Origin: Fimenecus sp052298855
GTDB lineage: Bacteria > Bacillota > Clostridia > Oscillospirales > Acutalibacteraceae
Reading direction: 5' to 3'
Length of the DNA: 64,000 bases
Assembly: GCA_052298855.1 (NCBI GenBank)
Contig: DAVZXP010000010.1
Coordinates: forward strand, 49,508 to 113,507
Shown in pieces: positions 34,142-43,329 of this stretch. Below the pieces are notes generated by a model, which was not told where the DNA came from, ran no database searches, and saw only the letters and a program-made list of their open reading frames with translations. Position 1 is the first letter of the stretch; each line of letters starts with the position of its first letter. The position numbers and the translations under genes were made by a program.

Positions 34142-34384
34142 TTATACCGCTATGCAAAATTCGTATGTAATCGGCTGAAGTTGGTTATTTTTAGCCCAAT
34201 TTGTACGCTGAAATTGCACAGTTCGTACAGGACACATTACATTAACCATCTGACCGCCGACTGAACCTGCCTGCTTAGATGTGAGATCACCGTTGTAGCC
34301 CTGCTTCAAATTTACGCCTACTTCAGAAGCAGCTTCCATTTTGAACTTATTGAGAGCTTCCTTTGCCTCGGGTACTGTAGCCAT
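34142..34384 (-). CDS. Alpha/beta-type small acid-soluble spore protein, unusual C-terminus
   Basis: 80 residues, beginning at the ATG after GGGGTG (a GTG 9 bp upstream overlaps this site). The segment FKMEAASEVGVNLKQG ... LTSKQAGSVGGQMV is the conserved SASP core: the germination-protease region around SEVGV, then the DNA-contact SVGGxMV. SASPs coat and protect spore DNA. After MV, family members continue with a short basic helix such as KKMIE. Here a different 33-residue tail (NVMCPVRTVQ ... EFCIAV) follows, suggesting a rearranged 3' end or a divergent variant. Confidence 0.85.
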   Translation of the reverse strand: MATVPEAKEALNKFKMEAASEVGVNLKQGYNGDLTSKQAGSVGGQMVNVMCPVRTVQFQRTNWAKNNQLQPITYEFCIAV

Positions 34385-34473
34385 TAAAAACACCCCTTTT
34401 CTTTATTTGCGTCTGCAAGTATATCATTTGCAAAATTGTCTTTGTTATAAATGTTAATATATGGATTTTTGTT

Positions 34474-34501
34474 TTGAAAATAATTTATTTTATGTTACAA
34501 T
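34474..34501 (+). promoter_or_regulatory. Promoter of the alpha/beta hydrolase gene
   Basis: TTGAAA, 16 bp, TACAAT, about 30 bp before the ATG at 34,531. Confidence 0.65.
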
Positions 34502-34530
34502 GTAAAAAACGATTTTTGAGGATAGTTTAC

Positions 34531-35658
34531 ATGAAAAAGAAAAAGAGCTGGGACAAAAAGTGGTACACGGATGAGTTCTTAAACGAGCTGAAGCAAACTC
34601 AATATACTGAAATGTGCGGCTCCTTGCCCATAACGGTAAAATATGCGCCCGACGCCATATCGCCGCTTGGGATTGACCCTCGACTTCTCGGCGGTCCTAT
34701 GGGTAAAACCGCCAAATCAATGCGTTTGCTTCCCGAATTTGTTATCAAGAGAATTAAAATCAAATTTAACGAAAAAATGCTCTCTTCTTTCCGTGCTGTA
34801 TGCGATAAGACTTCAAGTGCGGTTTGCGTCAGGGGAGGCATAGATATTTCCGACAGCACGGTTACAGCCGATGACGGATACGAAATACCCATTAGAATTT
34901 ATAAAAATAAAAGCTGTTCTTCCGAAAACGGCTGTTTGTATTTTATGCATGGTGGAGCTTTTATTGCGGGAAGTATGACTCCTTATGACGAGGCGTGGAA
35001 GGTCTTTGTTGAGAAATTCGATATGCCCGTTATCAGTGTTGAATACCGCCTTATGCCCGAAAATCCTTATCCCACACCACATGATGATTGCCTTAAAGTG
35101 TTTGAATATATTTATGATAATGCAGAAATGCTCGGCTTTGATAAGTCAAAAATCTTCGTTTGCGGTGACAGTGCAGGCGGAAATCTTGCTCAATATATTT
35201 CGACAGCCAATAAGGGAAGTGGAAGAGTCAGGGGACAGATACTTTTATATGCTTCGTTAAATCCAATGGGTCTTGAGGATGAATATTTTAATAAAAGTAT
35301 TAAAAATTTCAAATATGAGCCATCACAGAAAAAGCTTTCCCGTTGCATAACTCGTCAGCTTGAAATGATGACAGAAAGCTTTGACAGCGTTTTTGATATT
35401 TCTGAGTCTGATATTCGATTAAATCCGTATAGCTTTGACGCAAGCGACAATCCATCGACCTTAATTTCAGTCGGTGCGCTCGATTATCTTAAAATTGAAA
35501 ACATCGCTTGGGCTCGGAAATTACACAATGCAGGGGTTCCCGTAAAAGCTGTTGTTTACAATGGAATGGGGCACGGATACATAAATGCAATGGGTGTTTT
35601 TCCGCAAGCTGAGGACATAATCGACGAAATGGGCGATTTCATAAAAAAATACAGTTAG
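34531..35658 (+). CDS. Alpha/beta hydrolase (HSL/esterase family)
   Basis: 375 residues from the ATG after TGAGGAT; a longer in-frame start would overlap the promoter. Hormone-sensitive-lipase family features are the oxyanion motif HGGAF, the nucleophile elbow GDSAGGN, an Asp in VGALDYL and the catalytic His in GMGHGY. It is probably an esterase or lipase of unknown substrate. No signal peptide is seen, so it should be cytoplasmic. Confidence 0.9.
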   Translation: MKKKKSWDKKWYTDEFLNELKQTQYTEMCGSLPITVKYAPDAISPLGIDPRLLGGPMGKTAKSMRLLPEFVIKRIKIKFNEKMLSSFRAVCDKTSSAVCVRGGIDISDSTVTADDGYEIPIRIYKNKSCSSENGCLYFMHGGAFIAGSMTPYDEAWKVFVEKFDMPVISVEYRLMPENPYPTPHDDCLKVFEYIYDNAEMLGFDKSKIFVCGDSAGGNLAQYISTANKGSGRVRGQILLYASLNPMGLEDEYFNKSIKNFKYEPSQKKLSRCITRQLEMMTESFDSVFDISESDIRLNPYSFDASDNPSTLISVGALDYLKIENIAWARKLHNAGVPVKAVVYNGMGHGYINAMGVFPQAEDIIDEMGDFIKKYS

Positions 35659-35744
35659 ATATTTACAATTTTTTTGCAAAAAGTATGGAATTGAATTGAT
35701 TTATAGTTTATAATAGCTACAAACATTATTTTGGAGGGATATGC

Positions 35745-36710
35745 TTGTCTGCCAAGTATTTTGTATCACTTGATAAGGTGCTTAAAGAATTTGACTTTGA
35801 GGTCATCTATTTACCCGAGGATTTCAAAGAACATACAATTTGTTCACCCGACGTAAACAGACCCGGCTTGCTTTTGGTTGACAGAGACGCTTTCTTTGAT
35901 GCCGAGCGTGCACAGTTTCTCGGACTTTCGGAAATTGAGCTTATTAAAAAGCTTCCTCCCGAGGAGCAATTTGCAAGTATTGAAAGATTGATGAGCCACA
36001 AGCCGCCATTTGTTTTAATTACAAGAAATCTTGAGCTACCCGAGTGTGCCAAAGAACTTGCGCAAAAATATAATGTACCGCTTTTCAGAACTGCCGAGCC
36101 TACCTCAAGCTGTATGTCGGCACTTATCAGCTTTCTCGGTACCGAGCTTGCAGAGCGTATTACGAGGCATGGTGTTTTGGTTGAGGTTTACGGCGAGGGC
36201 GTCTTAATTGTCGGCGACAGCGGCGTAGGTAAAAGTGAAACCGCCGTCGAGCTTATCAAGCGTGGTCACAGACTGATTGCAGATGATGCGGTTGAGATTA
36301 GAAAGGTATCCGCAAAAACCTTAGTTGGCTCTGCTCCCGATAATATTCGCCACTTTATTGAGCTTCGTGGTATCGGCATAGTAAACGCACGTCGTATTTT
36401 CGGTATGGGTGCGGTTAAGCTTTCTGAAAAAATCAATATGGTTGTTAAGCTTGAACAATGGAATCCCGACAAGGTTTATGACAGAATGGGCGTTGATACC
36501 GAATATATAAATATTATGAACGTCAATTTGCCTATAACGGTAGTACCCGTTAAGCCGGGCAGAAACCTTGCAATTATCATTGAGGTCGCTGCTATGAACA
36601 ACAGGCAAAAGAAAATGGGCTATAACGCCGCAAAGGAGCTTCTTCATCAGCTTGGTATGCAGGAAGAAGAGCCAAAGCCAGAAGAGCTTGAAATTTGGCA
36701 AAGCTATTAA
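35745..36710 (+). CDS. hprK: HPr kinase/phosphorylase
   Basis: Controls carbon catabolite repression by phosphorylating HPr on Ser46 and reversing it. 321 residues. The P loop GDSGVGKSE, the DDAVEIR Asp and the HprK signature RGIGIVNARRIFG are present. The start is TTG, seven bases after GGAGGG; the upstream ATG is in another frame. Its -10 may be TATAAT near 35,709. It leads the hprK-glcK-murB-rapZ-whiA operon. Confidence 0.96.
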   Translation: MSAKYFVSLDKVLKEFDFEVIYLPEDFKEHTICSPDVNRPGLLLVDRDAFFDAERAQFLGLSEIELIKKLPPEEQFASIERLMSHKPPFVLITRNLELPECAKELAQKYNVPLFRTAEPTSSCMSALISFLGTELAERITRHGVLVEVYGEGVLIVGDSGVGKSETAVELIKRGHRLIADDAVEIRKVSAKTLVGSAPDNIRHFIELRGIGIVNARRIFGMGAVKLSEKINMVVKLEQWNPDKVYDRMGVDTEYINIMNVNLPITVVPVKPGRNLAIIIEVAAMNNRQKKMGYNAAKELLHQLGMQEEEPKPEELEIWQSY

Positions 36711-36742
36711 ATTGAAAATATATTACTTTTTTGGAGGATGTT

Positions 36743-37690
36743 ATGTACAGAATTGGTGTTGATCTCGGCGGAACAAATATTGTTGCCGGTGTAGTGGATG
36801 AATTTTATAAAATTGTAGGTAAGGGCAAAATGCCTACTGCTTGCCCTCGTCCTGCTGTTGAAATTTTAGCGGATGTTGCAAAAGCGGTTGAAATGGCTAT
36901 CGTGGATGCGGGAATTACTCTTGCTGATGTTCGCTCAATCGGTATAGGAACTCCCGGTTCGGTTGAAAAGCATTTTGGAATAATTCAGTATGCCAACAAT
37001 CTCGGTTTTTCAAATGTTCCTGCAAGAAAAATATTGCAGAGTCATTTTGACAAGCCAATTTATATAGAAAATGACGCTAACTGCGCTGCTCTCGGAGAGG
37101 CTAAGGCAGGCGCAGGCGGCGGAGTTGATAATTTTGCTGCTATTACACTCGGAACAGGCGTCGGCTCAGGTATTATTGTTGACGGCAAAATCCTCAGCGG
37201 CTGTAACGGTGCGGCAGGTGAGATGGGTCATATGGTTATCTGTGCAGACGGCGAGCCTTGCACCTGCGGAAGAAAGGGCTGTTGGGAGGCTTATTCCTCG
37301 GCGACTGCTTTAATTCGTGAGACTAAAAAATCAATGCTTGATAATAAAGACTCAAAGATGTGGGAAATTGTCGGCGGAGACATTGATAAGGTTAACGGAA
37401 AAACAGCTTTTGACGCAATGCGTGCAGGCGATGAAGCAGGTAAAAAGCTTGTTGATTGGTATGTTCATTATCTTTCAATCGGTATAACAAACGTTATAAA
37501 CACATTCCAGCCTAAGATGCTTTGTGTCGGCGGCGGAATAGGATATGAAAGAGAGTATCTTCTTGAGCCTGTCAGAAAGATTGTTTATCAGGAAAGATAT
37601 AGCGTATATTCCGAGGAGCAAACTACAATTTGCTCTGCTAAGCTCGGCAACGATGCAGGCGTTATCGGCGCTGCATTGCTTGACGAATAA
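36743..37690 (+). CDS. glcK: ROK-family glucokinase
   Basis: 315 residues from the ATG after GGAGG (a TTG 12 bp upstream overlaps that site). It has DLGGTNIVAG (phosphate 1), ENDANCAALGEA with the catalytic Asp, the GTGVGSG motif and the ROK zinc motif CTCGRKGCWE. It phosphorylates glucose, so its place right after hprK fits carbon control. Its stop overlaps the murB start (TAATG). Confidence 0.93.
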   Translation: MYRIGVDLGGTNIVAGVVDEFYKIVGKGKMPTACPRPAVEILADVAKAVEMAIVDAGITLADVRSIGIGTPGSVEKHFGIIQYANNLGFSNVPARKILQSHFDKPIYIENDANCAALGEAKAGAGGGVDNFAAITLGTGVGSGIIVDGKILSGCNGAAGEMGHMVICADGEPCTCGRKGCWEAYSSATALIRETKKSMLDNKDSKMWEIVGGDIDKVNGKTAFDAMRAGDEAGKKLVDWYVHYLSIGITNVINTFQPKMLCVGGGIGYEREYLLEPVRKIVYQERYSVYSEEQTTICSAKLGNDAGVIGAALLDE

Positions 37691-38613
37691 TGAAAGGTGA
37701 TTATGTGACTGATATTGTAAAGAAAACCGCAGAAAAGCTAAATTGCAAGTATCTTGAAAATGCAAGTATGCGTGATTTTACAAGCTTCAAAACCGGCGGA
37801 AATGCCGATATAATCGTTTTTCCCGACAGTATCGCATCACTTACGGCAATCCTCAAGGCTTGCCGTGAAAATGAAATAAAAACTTATATTATCGGAAACG
37901 GGAGCAATATTCTCGTTTCCGATAACGGTTTATCCGGCGCAGTCATTAAAATCGGCTCGGATTTTTCAAATATTGAGCTTGCCGACGAAAACACAATTGT
38001 TTGCGAAAGCGGTATTTCTATGGCTAAGCTTTGCAGCTTTGCGCTTGAGAATTCACTAAGCGGTCTTGAATTTGCGTTTGGTATTCCCGGTACGGCAGGC
38101 GGTGCGGCTTTTATGAACGCAGGTGCTTACGGCGGAGAAATGAAAGATGTGCTTATAGAATGTACGCACATTGATACCGATTTGAACGTCGGTAAATTAA
38201 CAGGCGATGAGCTTGGTCTTTCTTACAGAAAAAGTGCTTATTCCGATAACGGGTATATTATAACCTCTCTCAAATTGAGATTAGAGAAATCCGACAAGGA
38301 GTCAATCAAAGCAAAAATGTACGAAAATCTCGGTAAGCGTAAGGATAAACAGCCGCTTGAATTTCCGAGTGCAGGCAGTACATTTAAGCGTCCCGAGGGC
38401 TATTTTGCAGGCGCATTGATTGAGGAATGTGCTCTGAAAGGATATTCGATAGGCGGTGCGCAGGTAAGCGAAAAGCACGCAGGCTTTGTTATTAACAAGG
38501 GGAATGCGACCTCAACCGATATTGCTTCGCTTATCGATTTTATCAGAAAAACCGTTTATGAAAATAAGGGCGTAATGCTTGAACCCGAGGTTAGATTTTT
38601 AGGCGAATTTTAA
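37690..38613 (+). CDS. murB: UDP-N-acetylenolpyruvoylglucosamine reductase
   Basis: FAD-dependent MurB makes UDP-MurNAc for peptidoglycan. Type II MurB features are GNGSNILVSD, GIPGTAGGAAFMNAGAYGG, SAGSTFKRP with the catalytic Ser region, and LEPEVRF with the catalytic Glu. The ATG overlaps the glcK stop (TAATG). A GTG 15 bp downstream, six bases after AAAGGTG, is an alternative start. Confidence 0.95.
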   Translation: MKGDYVTDIVKKTAEKLNCKYLENASMRDFTSFKTGGNADIIVFPDSIASLTAILKACRENEIKTYIIGNGSNILVSDNGLSGAVIKIGSDFSNIELADENTIVCESGISMAKLCSFALENSLSGLEFAFGIPGTAGGAAFMNAGAYGGEMKDVLIECTHIDTDLNVGKLTGDELGLSYRKSAYSDNGYIITSLKLRLEKSDKESIKAKMYENLGKRKDKQPLEFPSAGSTFKRPEGYFAGALIEECALKGYSIGGAQVSEKHAGFVINKGNATSTDIASLIDFIRKTVYENKGVMLEPEVRFLGEF

Positions 38614-38625
38614 GGATGTGAATTT

Positions 38626-39486
38626 ATGGATTTGGTAATTGTAACAGGTATGTCAGGCGCAGGTAAATCGAGAGCCGTGCAGGCTTTGGAGGATATAGGC
38701 TTTTACTGCGTTGATAATATGCCGCCGAAGCTTATTCCCACTTTTGTTCAGCTTTGTATGGAGTCAAACGACGAAAAAGACAGAGTTGCGCTTGTTGCGG
38801 ATATTAGATTGGGCGAAGAATTCACAAGTCTGTTTAACATATTAAAGGAACTTGACAAGACAAAAATCCACTGTAAAATTTTGTTTATTGATGCGGACAC
38901 CGAGGTTATTATGCGCCGTTATCAAGAAACGAGAAGAAAGCATCCGCTTGCTGATGAATTCGATACTCCGTCACTTGCCGAAGCTATTGCAAAGGAACGA
39001 GAAATATTGCTTCCCGCAAGGCAGATGGCAGACTATATTGTTGACACTTCAAACGTTATGAGCTCACAGTTTAAGGAAAAAATCGCAAAGCTGTTTCTCA
39101 ATAACATATCGAGCACGCTTAAAATTCACAGTATGTCCTTTGGCTTTAAGTACGGTCTTCCGAAAGACGCCGACCTTGTTTTTGATGTACGTTGCTTGCC
39201 GAATCCGTTCTATGTTCCTGAGCTTAAAAGCCATACGGGGCTTGAAACGGAAGTACGCAATTTTGTAATGAAATACAGTCAGTCAAAGGAGCTTGAAAAG
39301 AAGCTTTATGACCTTATTGATTTTTTAATTCCTCTTTATATGACGGAGGGCAAAAGTCAGCTTACAATAGCGGTAGGCTGTACGGGCGGTAAACACCGTT
39401 CGGTTGTTTTTGCCGAGCTTCTCAACAAACATTTGCTTGAAAACGGTTGTGATGTCGGCGTATTCCACAGAGATATTAAAAGGTAA
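38626..39486 (+). CDS. rapZ: RNase adapter / nucleotide-binding protein RapZ (YvcJ)
   Basis: 286 residues. P loop GMSGAGKS at the N-terminus, DNMPPKL and the conserved C-terminal GCTGGKHRSV domain. In Gram-negatives it guides RNase E to GlmZ; in Firmicutes the YvcJ homologue affects competence and cell-wall sugar metabolism. In many Firmicutes yvcK lies between this gene and whiA; here whiA starts 4 bp after the stop. Confidence 0.95.
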   Translation: MDLVIVTGMSGAGKSRAVQALEDIGFYCVDNMPPKLIPTFVQLCMESNDEKDRVALVADIRLGEEFTSLFNILKELDKTKIHCKILFIDADTEVIMRRYQETRRKHPLADEFDTPSLAEAIAKEREILLPARQMADYIVDTSNVMSSQFKEKIAKLFLNNISSTLKIHSMSFGFKYGLPKDADLVFDVRCLPNPFYVPELKSHTGLETEVRNFVMKYSQSKELEKKLYDLIDFLIPLYMTEGKSQLTIAVGCTGGKHRSVVFAELLNKHLLENGCDVGVFHRDIKR

Positions 39487-39490
39487 AAAT

Positions 39491-40372
39491 ATGTCTTTTT
39501 GTTCACAGTTAAAAACCGAGCTTATGAGCTTGGACGAGGTTAAGCCGTGTTGTGCTTTGGCTGAAACATACGGACTCTTGTTGTTCGGAAAAATGTTCTC
39601 AAAGCGTGAAATCTATATAAGCACGGAAAACGGCGAGGTTGCCGAAAAATATAAAAATGTTGCCGAAAGACTCAGCGAATCCGAGGTTGAATACACCTGC
39701 TCAAAGTCGGGGAAATGTAAGGTTTCCGTCAAAGAGCAGGAGGGTAGGTTAAAAATCCTTGAAGCTTTCGGACTTTCCGGAGATGAACGTTCAAGGCGAG
39801 TAAATTGGGCAAATATATCCGATGAATGTTGCTTTGCAGGTTTTTTAAGAGGAGTATTCCTTGCTTGCGGAACAATAAACGATCCCGAAAAGAATTATCA
39901 TATCGAATTTTCCGTGCCTTACAGCCTCAGAAACGATTTAATTCGCATTTTTGAAGAGGTTGAGCTCAACGCAAAGGAAATCAAACGAAACGGTCAAAAT
40001 GTGCTCTATTTCAAGGACAGCGACGAAATTGTTACGCTTCTGACCTTGATGGGCGCAAACGATTCTGCACTTGAATATATCGGCGTAAAGGTGTTCAAGG
40101 ACGTCCGAAACAATGTTAACAGGCGTACAAATTTTGAAAATGCCAATCTTGACAGGACGGTCAACGCATCGTTAAGACAGACACAGGCAATTGAAAAGCT
40201 TAAAAGAGAGGGAAATTTTGAAAAGCTTTCTCCCGAGCTCAAAAAAATTGCGGTTTTACGACTTGAAAATCCGGAGCTTTCCTTGCAGCAAATAGGTCAA
40301 ATGCTTGAGCCTCCGCTTTCCCGTTCAGGCGTAAATCATCGCTTGCAAAAGATATTAAATTATGCGGAATGA
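39491..40372 (+). CDS. whiA: DNA-binding protein WhiA
   Basis: 293 residues, starting MSFCSQLKTELMSL. An N-terminal LAGLIDADG-like domain (FLRGVFLACGTI) is followed by a C-terminal helix-turn-helix (ELSLQQIGQMLEPPLSRSGV). It controls cell division and sporulation-related genes. It is the last gene of the operon, with a terminator shortly after. Confidence 0.95.
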   Translation: MSFCSQLKTELMSLDEVKPCCALAETYGLLLFGKMFSKREIYISTENGEVAEKYKNVAERLSESEVEYTCSKSGKCKVSVKEQEGRLKILEAFGLSGDERSRRVNWANISDECCFAGFLRGVFLACGTINDPEKNYHIEFSVPYSLRNDLIRIFEEVELNAKEIKRNGQNVLYFKDSDEIVTLLTLMGANDSALEYIGVKVFKDVRNNVNRRTNFENANLDRTVNASLRQTQAIEKLKREGNFEKLSPELKKIAVLRLENPELSLQQIGQMLEPPLSRSGVNHRLQKILNYAE

Positions 40373-40390
40373 TATTGAATATATAAGTTA

Positions 40391-40425
40391 AACCGACATC
40401 TATTGATTTAGATGTCGGTCTTTTG
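40391..40425. terminator. Bidirectional terminator between whiA and asnB
   Basis: Stem ACCGACATCTA / TAGATGTCGGT, flanked by TTTTG on the plus side and T-rich sequence on the minus side. Confidence 0.85.
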
Positions 40426-40426
40426 T

Positions 40427-42253
40427 TTATAAATCTATTTCAATATTGTATTTTTTAAGCCAATAATTGATTTGCACAAAATAAGCTATCGTTTGCGGTG
40501 TGGTCATTAGCTGACCGTAGAACCGCTGCGAGCTGTTTTCAAGCAGTAAATTATTAAGTGCTTGCTTGCTTACAAATTCAAATATCGGAGAAGTCTCATC
40601 CTGTAATATTTTCTCAAGCTCGGCACGAACTAAGCTTAAATATATCGGATTGTGAGTTTTGGGGTATGGGCTCTTTTTACGCCAAAGAATTTCCTTTGGA
40701 AGCATATCGCTGTATGCCTTGCGTAAAATTCCTTTTTCGAAGCCGTTATAATCCTTTATTTCAAGCGGAACGGAATACAAATATTCAACAATTCTGTAAT
40801 CGCAAAACGGAACTCTGATATCAAGTGAATTAAATGCGCTCATCCTGTCGGAACGGTCTACAAGCGTCATCATAAACCAATCAAGATTTAATTTCATAAG
40901 CTCTTTTGTACGCTCGTCGCTGTCAATCGTGTTAAGCTTCATAGCTTGCTTTAATGCGTTTTCATATTTTTTATGAACAAAGCCCTCCGCATCAACCGTA
41001 TTCCTTATTTCATCCGTTAAAAACGATTGCCTGTATGACGTTGACCTTGCCCACGGGAACGAATCGGCATTGCGTAAAGCAGGATCTCTGTACCACGGAT
41101 AACCTGCAAAAATTTCATCAGAGCACTCGCCTGAAAGCACGATTTTATAATCTTTCGCAATCGCTTTTGAAAACAGGAGCAGGGAAGAGTCAACATCAGC
41201 CATACCCGGCAAATCACGAGCTTCAACCGCAGAAAACAGAGCCGATACAAGCGATTTATGGTCAATTTCAATTATGTGATTTTGAGCGTTCAGGTAATTG
41301 TTTATTATACCGATAAATTCGCTGTCGTTATTCGGTTGAAATTTTGAGCGTGTAAAGTATTTGTCATTGTCGGTATAAGTCACGGTGTAGGTGTCAAGGG
41401 CTTTACCTTGTCGGGCGAGATTTTTTGCAACAACCGAGGAAATTATGCTTGAATCGAGTCCTCCCGAAAGCATTGTGCATATAGGAGTGTCGGCTTCAGA
41501 TTGACTTTTTATTGAATCGTCAACCAAAAACCTGACCTTTTCCGCCGTCTGTTCGGGCGTATCTGTATGCTCGTGCGGATACAACGTCCAATACTTACAG
41601 ACTTTTAATCCGTCCCTTGTAAAATATCCGTAGGTTGCAGGCAACAGCTCAAAAACTCCCTCAAACACACCGTAACCGAGCGTTCGACCCGGTCCTATAA
41701 GCATAATTTCAAGAATTGACTCAAGATTGATTTTAGGCTTAATTCTGCCGCTTGCAAAAAGTGCTTTAATCTCCGAGCCGAATATAAAACCGTTGTCTAA
41801 CACGGAATAGAAAAACGGTTTAATTCCAAAGCGGTCTCTCGCTATGAAAAGACTTTCGCTTTTATTATCCCAAATCGCAAGTGCAAAAGCACCGTTGATT
41901 ATTTTCAAGCAGTCTGCACCGAGCTCGATATAGGCGTTTAATACAATTTCTTCGTCTGTTTCGGTTTCAAAACGATAATTTTTTTTAAGCAAAATTTCTT
42001 TCAACTCTTTTTTATTATAAATCAGCCCGTCAAAAACGATAGTATATTCCGTTTCATTTTTCCATAGCCTTAGCGGCAGCTTAAAATCCGCCTTATTTTG
42101 CCTTACAGAGCCTTGATACAATGCAGCGTGCTCGGTTGTATAATCGCCGTGAAAAGAGCCTCTGTGCATTATTACACCGCCCATTTCCGAAAGCTCTTTG
42201 CATTGTTCGCTGAATTTTTCAGAAAATAAAATTTCTCCCGCAATTCCACTCAT
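40427..42253 (-). CDS. asnB: Asparagine-synthetase-like protein with degenerate glutaminase site
   Basis: 608 residues, GAGGTG before the ATG. The layout is AsnB: an N-terminal Ntn glutaminase-like domain and a synthetase domain with the PPi loop MLSGGLDSSI. The glutaminase active site is changed. Residue 2 is Ser (MSGIAG) where AsnB has the Cys nucleophile, NGEIYN reads DGLIYN, and the Arg of the RRLSI segment is missing. It may use ammonia, or amidate something other than aspartate. The gene stands alone. Confidence 0.88.
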   Translation of the reverse strand: MSGIAGEILFSEKFSEQCKELSEMGGVIMHRGSFHGDYTTEHAALYQGSVRQNKADFKLPLRLWKNETEYTIVFDGLIYNKKELKEILLKKNYRFETETDEEIVLNAYIELGADCLKIINGAFALAIWDNKSESLFIARDRFGIKPFFYSVLDNGFIFGSEIKALFASGRIKPKINLESILEIMLIGPGRTLGYGVFEGVFELLPATYGYFTRDGLKVCKYWTLYPHEHTDTPEQTAEKVRFLVDDSIKSQSEADTPICTMLSGGLDSSIISSVVAKNLARQGKALDTYTVTYTDNDKYFTRSKFQPNNDSEFIGIINNYLNAQNHIIEIDHKSLVSALFSAVEARDLPGMADVDSSLLLFSKAIAKDYKIVLSGECSDEIFAGYPWYRDPALRNADSFPWARSTSYRQSFLTDEIRNTVDAEGFVHKKYENALKQAMKLNTIDSDERTKELMKLNLDWFMMTLVDRSDRMSAFNSLDIRVPFCDYRIVEYLYSVPLEIKDYNGFEKGILRKAYSDMLPKEILWRKKSPYPKTHNPIYLSLVRAELEKILQDETSPIFEFVSKQALNNLLLENSSQRFYGQLMTTPQTIAYFVQINYWLKKYNIEIDL

Positions 42254-42341
42254 ATAAACACCTCATTTTATTGATTTGGTTATTTATATGACGGTTTGCG
42301 GGAGATAATACATTGTACACACTTATTCAGTATGTAACACA

Positions 42342-42370
42342 TTGAAAGGCTTTTATACTTGTGTTATAAT
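42342..42370 (+). promoter_or_regulatory. Strong sigma-A-type promoter
   Basis: TTGAAA, 17 bp, TATAAT, about 40 bp before the ATG at 42,410. Confidence 0.78.
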
Positions 42371-42409
42371 GAAACTGTAATAGAGTAATACTGTTGTGAG
42401 GATTGTTAA

Positions 42410-43216
42410 ATGGACAGAAAATTGACTGAATCTTTGAATGAATTGACAGAAATCAAGACTAATGATAATATTGCTAAAAAACTAATTGAAAAAAAGCTAC
42501 AACAAATTATCGAATTACTTATAAGCAAATACGCTATTAAAATCGGCGATATTATAATTAAGCCAATAGTCGTTGAAGCGTATTATAAAAATGAAATATT
42601 TGACGATAAATATACTCATGATTCGCCAAGACAGAAAAATAATATAGAAAATATATACATTCACGAAAAAGGGCGAGGCGGAATAGATTTGTGTTTATCG
42701 GATGGAAATTATGCACTATCTTTTTTAATGAAAAACTCGGTTGCTCATATACCGAAAAGAAGAGATATAGACAATTCTTATGAAATCTTTTTTACACAAA
42801 CACAATTATATGATTTTTTGAAAAATAATAATAATTGTGGATTTCGCCAATGTCAAGATGAAAATAAAAAGAAGTATTATTCACTTAAAAAAGAGACGGA
42901 AATTGTAACAAAAGAAGAAATAGGAAATATATTATTTGTTAGACGAAAAGGACTTGAAACAAGTGAAAATATTAAGTCTAATAATATTAAAGATAAAGAA
43001 CATTTCGATTGTGAGTTATCAGGATTTTTTATTGAGTCGATAAAAAAATATCCGATAACGTGTGAAGGCGGTAAAGAAAATGCGGTATTTACATGTTTGT
43101 TACATTCTAATCTCGGCAGAGAAGACGTATGTAAAAAAGCGAAAGATTTATTAGGATATATTCCGAAAAAATTTGATGAAATATTTGACGATTATTCAAA
43201 AAACAAATATATTTAA
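42410..43216 (+). CDS. Hypothetical protein (268 residues)
   Basis: Lys/Asn/Ile-rich and AT-rich, with no signal peptide or membrane helix. A helical N-terminus (about 1-45) is followed by a compact domain with VVEAYY, HDSPRQKNN, KGRGGIDLCLSDGNYALSF and a second region with RRKGLE. The order of these motifs faintly recalls alkyladenine DNA glycosylase-like proteins (ETEAY ... RN ... GxG), but the match is too weak to name it. It has its own strong promoter and a terminator, so it is an independent unit. Confidence 0.75.
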   Translation: MDRKLTESLNELTEIKTNDNIAKKLIEKKLQQIIELLISKYAIKIGDIIIKPIVVEAYYKNEIFDDKYTHDSPRQKNNIENIYIHEKGRGGIDLCLSDGNYALSFLMKNSVAHIPKRRDIDNSYEIFFTQTQLYDFLKNNNNCGFRQCQDENKKKYYSLKKETEIVTKEEIGNILFVRRKGLETSENIKSNNIKDKEHFDCELSGFFIESIKKYPITCEGGKENAVFTCLLHSNLGREDVCKKAKDLLGYIPKKFDEIFDDYSKNKYI

Positions 43217-43274
43217 TTTACAATGGAAACTGTTTAATCGTTTTGGAATGCTAAATAATGCATTGCATTAACAC

Positions 43275-43310
43275 AAAAAGACTTTCATCAAAGAAGATGA
43301 AAGTCTTTTT
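43275..43310. terminator. Bidirectional terminator
   Basis: Perfect stem AAAAAGACTTTCATC / GATGAAAGTCTTTTT with a short loop. It serves both the 42,410 gene and nanA. Confidence 0.9.
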
Positions 43311-43329
43311 GTACTTATAAGATTTTCTG

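Noticed and set aside
35686..35714. Promoter for hprK (TGGAAT-17-TATAAT)
   Set aside because: The -10 is good but the -35 is weak; not listed as a firm feature.
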